From: Cymbidium sinense
Lineage: Eukaryota; Streptophyta; Magnoliopsida; Asparagales; Orchidaceae
Assembly (NCBI GenBank): GCA_021442155.1
Contig: CM038217.1
Coordinates: forward strand, 145,077,643 to 145,141,642
Length of the DNA: 64,000 nt
Direction: 5' to 3'
Both the position numbers and the translations under genes were made by a program. This document shows positions 58,225 through 64,000 of this stretch, piece by piece. Within the stretch, counting starts at the first letter, position 1. The number at the start of each line of letters is the position of its first letter. The notes beneath the pieces are model-generated. The model made no database searches. It was given only the letters and a program-made list of their open reading frames with translations, and was not told the DNA's origin.

Positions 58225-58880
58225 CGACAAGGAGGGTTCGACTAAGGGACAATTTGGCTAAGGAAGAATTTCAGCTAGGGAAGGAATTAGGCTAGGAGAA
58301 ATTTTGGCTAAGGAAGGAATTATGCTAGGGAGGTGATTTCAGTTGGACAAAATGGGAGAAGGAAATGGAAAGAGAGGGAGGTCGGATAAGGGTGAAGAAG
58401 AGAAGAAGGAGAGGGAAGAAGAGGGACAAAGAGGGAAGAAGAGGGACGAAGAGGGAAGAAGAGGGAGGAAATCGGGTAAGGCTTGAAATGTGATTTTCGG
58501 CTAGGGAAGAGAAGGAAAAAATGGAAGATGAGAAAATGGATTCTCTTACCCTTGCTTGCGGTTGGAGAGAAGAGAATGAAGGGGGAAGGTCTTGCCTTTT
58601 TCTGCAAGCAGTTTGGACAAGAGAGGGAAAAAATAGAGCCAAAACTAAGAGTCTCGTTTCTTAAAGAGGAGGAAGGGGGAACAGTTGAGAAGGAGAAGGG
58701 GAGGGAACCGATTAGTGCTTGTGGTTTGTGGTTGGGAAGCTTGGATGAGCGAGAGGGAGGGATCAAAGCTGAATGAGCAGATCATGCGTGAAGAGGGAGA
58801 GCTGAATGAAGCTCAGGCGAGTGAGATAGAAGGGAGCTTGGGTCAGTTTGAGTTATTAGGTCTTATGGGTCGGTTTTAGG
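58225..58880 (+). repeat. GA-rich low-complexity region
   Basis: Short repeats of TTTGGCTAAGGAAGAATT (58245-58335) pass into a nearly pure purine tract with GAAGAGGGACAAAGAGGG repeats (58335-58470) and a GA-rich remainder. Open frames of about 100-150 residues on both strands are composition artefacts (Ser/Pro/Phe-rich on minus, Glu/Lys/Gly-rich on plus). Confidence 0.8.
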
Positions 58881-58949
58881 TTATTAGCCCTTTTGATAAT
58901 ATTTTTTTATTGTTTAATCAATTTTAATATGAACTTTATGCCGACCTCA

Positions 58950-59735
58950 ATATAGGGTTGATATATATGTTGATCCAAGATTATTCCGATGTTCCAAACA
59001 AAATGGCATGATCTGTTTCATGATCGGAGGTTGTTTGGTTCAAATCAGCGTCAAATTGGATCAATTTTAGCTCAAAATGCACGTTATCATTTTCGACCGC
59101 TCAATTTTCATATAAATTTGTCTGAATTGAGTGAATAGTCTTACTTGATAAATTTTAATATTTTAAAACTAACAACGCAATCAATTTCATGAACAAATAT
59201 CATTTGGTTTAAGCCCCTCTTGATCTTGATATGTGTAGCATTGACGACTCGATCACTTGATTGGTTGATCATCGGTTATGTAATATTTATATTCTGACCA
59301 GTTTCGATGTTCTGAACACAATGGCAATGTCTGTTCATCAATCAGAGATCATTTTGATTAATTTTGGCAATATCCAGTATATTTCAACCTCGATTTGTGT
59401 GTTGTCACTTCCGATCATTCGACATTTGCACAGTCTCATTCGAATTGAGTGTGAATAGTCTTACTTGATAGATTTTGACATTTTAAAACTAACATCACAA
59501 TCAATTTTATGAATAGAGGTCATTTGGGCCTTGTCGTAGCTTCCCGACTCTGATATACATGATGGCACATTGATAGCTCGATCGCTTGCTCGGTTGATCG
59601 TTAGATTATGCAATATTTATATTCTTATGAGTTTCAATATTTTGAATGCAATGGCGAAGTCGTTCATAAATCGAGGTCATTTGGGATGATTTTAGTGATG
59701 TTTCGTGTATCTCAACTTTGATTTGTGCTCCAAAG
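58950..59735 (+). repeat. Tandem repeat of about 330 bp, 2.3 copies
   Basis: Copies share ATATTTATATTCT, TTTCGATGTTCTGAACACAA, TGGC(A/G)A, GAATAGTCTTACTTGATA and TTTTAAAACTAACA; starts near 58955, 59275 and 59607. Confidence 0.88.
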
Positions 59736-59999
59736 CATTGAAGTCGATCAAATTCATCTCATAAGCTTGATTCAACTCATGTGGCATATATGAAGGTCAA
59801 TAAATTCACCCTAATAAATGTGATTCACGCATGGAGCGAGTTGCATTTGTTGAAAACTGGTTGACCTTATTGGTTTTTTTCTCTCTTTTTTTTTTCTTCT
59901 TTTTACTACTTCTTAGTATAACTCCTTTTTTGTTTTATGCTTTGTTATGCTGTCACTTGGATTCTTATGTGTCATTTCTCTAATCACTTGATAGGAGAA

Positions 60000-62900
60000 T
60001 GTTCAGCTGGAGAAGACTTAATGACTGTCATCTGTTGAGCCTAGCGAGCCTATTTGGTCAGAGATTGACAGACATGATCCTCATGGAGATGCTGATATTA
60101 GGGATAGGATTGAGCATCACAATGATATGTTGAGAGGATGTGAGTTTTATTAGGGTTTCTTTGCGTGCTCCTCCATGCTTTCTGACTGTACTTCAGACTC
60201 TATTTCTTCTGAGGATCCCATAGATTGGGTGGCTACTCTTAAGCTGAAATGTGGGGACTATAATCCTCTGGATAATTCAGTATCTAAAGTTAGTTTTGGA
60301 TATTATAATATTTTACAGCCTGCTTCTGATAGCATTGGCGGACAAGGTAGTCTAGACTTCTGAGCTACCGTTAGTTACAGTCAAGCTCATCAAACTTACT
60401 TCGAGATTCATCTATTGGCAAGATTTCTAGTATCCCACATGGATACATTACATGGGCTAGATACATCTTGTAGGCTCACCGAGATACTTTATGGACATCT
60501 GGCATTTTTGAGATAGTATATGTGTCTTTATTTGATTTTGGAGGTATGCCTTCTTCTTGGGCTTGTGGAATAGTGGAGTTCTAGAATGCTAGTAGTAACA
60601 CTTGCTGGATTAGCCCAAAGGAGTTGACAATTACACTTTGGGACTTACAGGCTTTGTCAGGCCTTCCAATGTTTGGTTACTGCTACGAGGAGTGTGTTTC
60701 GTCTGATGAGGAGTTATTTCATAGGCATCCCTCTGTTGATAGTGATCTATGTGGTAGATTAGCCATGCCATCTATTTACATTCATCTTCTGAACCATTAT
60801 CAGTTGACTTTTTGAGCATTAGGATGCTCTAAATGATCACAGGCTACATTGCTTGTAAGTGCATGGATTCAGAGCTTCTTACAGGATTATGCTCTATCTA
60901 GGGAGACTGTAGCACTACATGATCCTTTTTGATTAAGTGTGTTTGATGGCAGTTACTTATCTGAGGAGACTGCGGAGCCTACTTTAATAGCAGAAGAGAC
61001 TTGTCCAGCCATACATTAGGATGCTCTAAACGATCATAGGCTATATTGCCTGTGAGTGCATGGATTAAGAGCTTCTTATAGGATTATGCTCTATCTGAGG
61101 AGACTGTAGCACTACATGATCCTTTTCGATTAGGTGTATTTGATGGCAGTTACTTATTTGAGGAGACTGCGGAGCCTACTTTATTAGTAGGAGAGATTTC
61201 TCCAGCCATGAGGGATTGAGCGAGGACTTATTCTTGGTTGGATTTATAGTGACATGGCTCTGCATTTTTGTGCTTCCCATTACCGAGCATCATCTACCTT
61301 TGGAGATAGAGCGGATTCACATGTTCTTCTTTGCTCCACATTTGGTCAGTGATCGATTTTTTTTAGTTCACCAGTTGGATATATTTGGTTTACCATCTAA
61401 CTTGATAGAGGTTGATCTTATTGACAGTCTTGATGAGAATGACAGATATTCATTGCTTCATGGTCATCGGACATTAAATAGCTGAATACCTTTTCAATAT
61501 ACGTCCAAGATGGTTATGTTATCGATTTGGGCAGTTAGTTGTTATAGAGGGCTATCGGCCCAACCGCATTGCATGATAGTTTGGCTTCTTTCAGTCGACT
61601 GCTCATGATGGTAGGCCATTCATCCCTGGTGTAGTGGATATTAGGAAGATCAGGACAGTTCCCCTTGAGACACGTTACTTTACTTCTTAAGTTGTTTGGC
61701 TGCATTTACTAAAGCTTGGTACTGGCTCTCACTTTTGGATAGCTCCTTCATAGAGTCACACAGGGGTTAGGTATACCTATATCACATGGGTATGACTGTC
61801 TTTTGGTCCTTTCTTGGAGCATGGTGCCAGGAGATATGACCATAGGGTGAGGTTTTTGGGCATTCTTCAGGGTCAAAATCCCCGTCGTCAGTCCCCACCG
61901 ATAAGAGATAGTCTCACTAGAGGTATAATCACTATCTTTCTCTTTTCAATATTTCTATTATCCCTCTTTATTATATCATTAAGATATGTTTAGCGTGTCT
62001 GATATGTTAATTTGATTTGCAACAAATGCACAGTTGATGAGCAGGTCAAGGCTGAGGACACCACTCCTCATAACAGAGTTAGAGCTAGGGATTCTGCTCT
62101 TAGCTACACTAAGATTTCTTCACCAACTCGTAAATGTAGGTGTAGTTAGCTTACAGAGCTTGTTCGAGCTTCAGCTGATTGTGCCATTAGTCTACTTCCA
62201 TGATGACTTCTGACTCCTGATGAGGTACCACAGGTGTCAGCTAGTATTGGATATGGTAGTGAGGACTTTGGAGTTGAGCCATCGAGTGTTCTTTCCTTTG
62301 ATACTACCACCTCAGATTTTGTTACTCCTTTTATGGAGCCACTTTTTCTTGTTGAGCCTCACTCTGCCCATTATCGAGGAGGCTTAGAGAAGATCTTGTA
62401 CTCAGAGTTTGTTGAGCCATAATACAGCTTATCAGATAATGAGGGTCCTCGAGGATTATGTCGCTTACGATACACCAATTTAGCCATATTTGCCTTGTTC
62501 AGATGTTTACTTCCTTCCTTTATTCTTTAGTTGCACTTCTTTACATTTACTGCTTTATCGCATACTGATTATTTTCATTCATTTCTCATAGTTCTTGGTG
62601 TAGATTTTGACTTTGAGATCTACATCGATATCCATGTACACCAGATCCATGCGACAGAGGCATGAGGGATTACAGCTAAGTGTTTTTGAGGGATGTGATT
62701 TTTAGGCTTACTCAAGACTCACCAGAGTCACTAAATAGCTTGACATCATATGTAAACACTATTCTGGATCTTTTAGCTTGCATTGACTTGGAGGAGCAGG
62801 TTCTCACGTACTTGGAGACTCTCTATAGAGACATAGAGTTTTTGATCCACCATATGAGATCGCTCAGTATTGTCCGATCTGGCACTTTACTGGCAGAGCT

Positions 62901-63215
62901 TCAGGAGAAGGTCAGGCTTCGTAGAGACCTATCACATGATGAGTTTGAGGAGAGTGTTGAAGCTCTATGACACGATCATCAAATTTGATAGATGTCGCTT
63001 CTAAGTTAGATAGAATATTGCATCAGTGAGTTTGAGCAGGATAGGAGAGCTCGGCTATAGGCGAGCAGTTATTAGATACATCACTGAGCCATGGTAGGTG
63101 CTAAGGCTGCTTTGATCAGAGCTACTGATGCTTTACAATTGGCTGAGAGTGAGCATCAGTCTTTAGTTATTTATTCAGCACAGCTTCAGGAGCTGCAATC
63201 TACGCTCCCATGATG
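60000..63215 (+). pseudogene. PMD-like gene remnant in Gypsy D
   Basis: Translation in shifting frames gives GLDTSCRLTEILYGHL (60455), ELTITLWDLQALSGLPMFGY (60620-60680), the hallmark of the plant mobile domain as carried by plant retrotransposons, then HHLPLEIERIHMFFFAP (61280), RPNRIA and FGF near 61555, HDGRPFIPGVVDIRKI (61610-61650) and VWLHLLKLGTGSHFWIA (61690-61745). A probable intron lies at about 61922-62033. The C-terminal part is Ser/Thr/Pro-rich (62230-62420) and then helical (62680-62970: LEEQVLTYLETLYRDIEFL) ending AKAALIRATDALQLAESEHQ near 63105. Many stops and a 197-bp duplication show it is not functional. Its role in the family is unknown. Confidence 0.75.
60818..61212 (+). 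repeat. Tandem duplication of 197 bp inside the PMD-like gene
   Basis: Two copies start at 60818 and 61015 with ATTAGGATGCTCTAAA and share GAGACTGTAGCACTACATGA and TTTGATGGCAGTTACTTAT. The length is not a multiple of three, so it shifts the frame. Confidence 0.95.
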
Positions 63216-63499
63216 TAATTTTTTTTCTCTTTTCATCAGTCATGTATTATCTTGTTGTATTAGTGGACATCATCATTCCTCTATTACATTTGTGCTTTTT
63301 TTTCTTGATTAGATCATTTGAAAATATATTGAAATATCACCCTTCAGGCAATATATAGATTAATTTGAGGCAACTTTGAATTAAGAGTTTTCTCAGATTG
63401 TCTTGGTCTATCGATCAAGTAAAAAAGATCTCTTTGATTCTGGTTGCTTATAATCACTAAGCTAGATCTAGCTTGAGATTGAACAACTATCATCATTGG

Positions 63500-63790
63500 A
63501 ATGACAATCAGGGGCTCTTTCACTGTGGCCTTTTCTTATGGCTTGTTGAGCGAGGAGTGCATCGACCATTTATAGGCTTGTTGAGTTTGACATTTAGAAC
63601 CTACTCGAGTCTTCGACTTAAGCTGTGATGGGTTGGTGGTTTGGTCATCAGACTAACGAATGGGGGCTCTTTCACTATGACCTTTTCTTGTTTGTTGAGT
63701 GAGTAGAGCATCAACAACTCAACCATTTATGAGCTTGTTGAGTTTGACCTTTAGAACCCATCTGTGTCCTAGACTTCTGGATGTCGAGGT
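63500..63790 (+). repeat. Tandem repeat, about 165 bp, two copies
   Basis: Copies share GGGGCTCTTTCACT, ATGACCTTTTCTT/GTGGCCTTTTCTT, TTGTTGAGCGAG-like words and CTTGTTGAGTTTGAC. Confidence 0.85.
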
Positions 63791-64000
63791 TGATATTTTT
63801 TCAACTCAGTTGATTGAAGCTTCCAAAATTATGAGTTCTTCTGACTTGATCTTTGACATTTGATGAATCTTGGAGAGAAATTTTTTTGACATTTAGGACT
63901 GTCTTTTCATGGGTAGAAATAAATTCTTTTAGTGCTGCAGGAGCATGAACTTTAATAATAATAATTGTAGTTAAATTCAAGGATTCCAGCATAAAGCTCG

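Larger units (their letters stand above)
55281..64000 (+). mobile_element. Gypsy-type element D (second copy), continues past the window
   Basis: A 1.2-kb LTR, primer site and repeat-bearing leader all match element C at 7432-14085. Downstream lies a PMD-like gene remnant rather than a recognisable gag or pol. No protease, polymerase or integrase is seen before the window ends, so either pol lies further right or this is a non-autonomous family that carries a PMD gene. Confidence 0.65.

Noticed and set aside
58320..58776. 148-residue minus-strand frame and a 97-residue plus-strand frame
   Set aside because: Purine/pyrimidine-biased tract gives open frames on both strands; content is Ser/Pro/Phe or Glu/Lys/Gly only.

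Overview
This window is plant nuclear DNA, very probably from a flowering plant; I could not settle the clade. It is AT-rich, holds no intact host gene, and consists almost entirely of old transposable elements inserted into one another. The evidence is decayed Copia, Gypsy, LINE, Mutator (MULE), hAT and Harbinger-like sequence with plant-type proteins (MuDR and FAR1-like transposases, plant mobile domains, a Ulp1-like protease) and two broken plant gene fragments (EB1 and hydroxypyruvate reductase). No rRNA, tRNA or CRISPR is visible.

The backbone is one Copia element on the minus strand. Its 5' LTR and tRNA-Met primer site lie at about 51.5 kb, and its 3' LTR and polypurine tract at about 2.0-2.3 kb. 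An element of about 5 kb is thus stretched over nearly 50 kb by insertions. Reading the minus strand from right to left gives gag, a solo LTR (49670-50989), more gag with a zinc knuckle, a 4.25-kb hAT-like element (44948-49199), the gag-protease linker, a 179-bp MULE-type MITE (44492-44670), protease and integrase (to about 43.34 kb), a 36-kb composite insert (7432 to about 43337), reverse transcriptase (6155-7431), a 3.4-kb non-autonomous LTR element (2742-6154), RNase H and the 3' LTR.

The 36-kb insert begins with a Gypsy-type LTR (7432-13005) that is itself split by a 4.3-kb non-autonomous LTR element (8452-12774). Next come its 5' UTR repeats, an antisense chimera of EB1 and hydroxypyruvate reductase pseudogene pieces (14.09-15.3 kb), and three large MULEs. 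MULE-1 (15309-28816) carries a PMD/Ulp1-like gene and a FAR1-like transposase between inverted arrays of a roughly 150-bp hairpin unit. MULE-2 (28902-35221) has no genes and is two inverted arms of a related unit centred on a 26-bp palindrome. MULE-3 (35962-42770) carries a MuDR transposase and a PMD gene on the same strand.

To the left is the 3' part of a LINE (1-1972). To the right are a Harbinger-like element holding a hAT MITE (52.5-54.3 kb), a MULE fragment (55013-55280), and a second copy of the Gypsy family (55281 to the window end) with a decayed PMD-like gene.

Many junctions are supported by exact target-site duplications seen in the sequence, so the relative order of insertion can be read. 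The most unusual content is the hairpin-array MULE family, present in four forms from 179 bp to 13.5 kb, and the occurrence of PMD-type genes in three unrelated elements.
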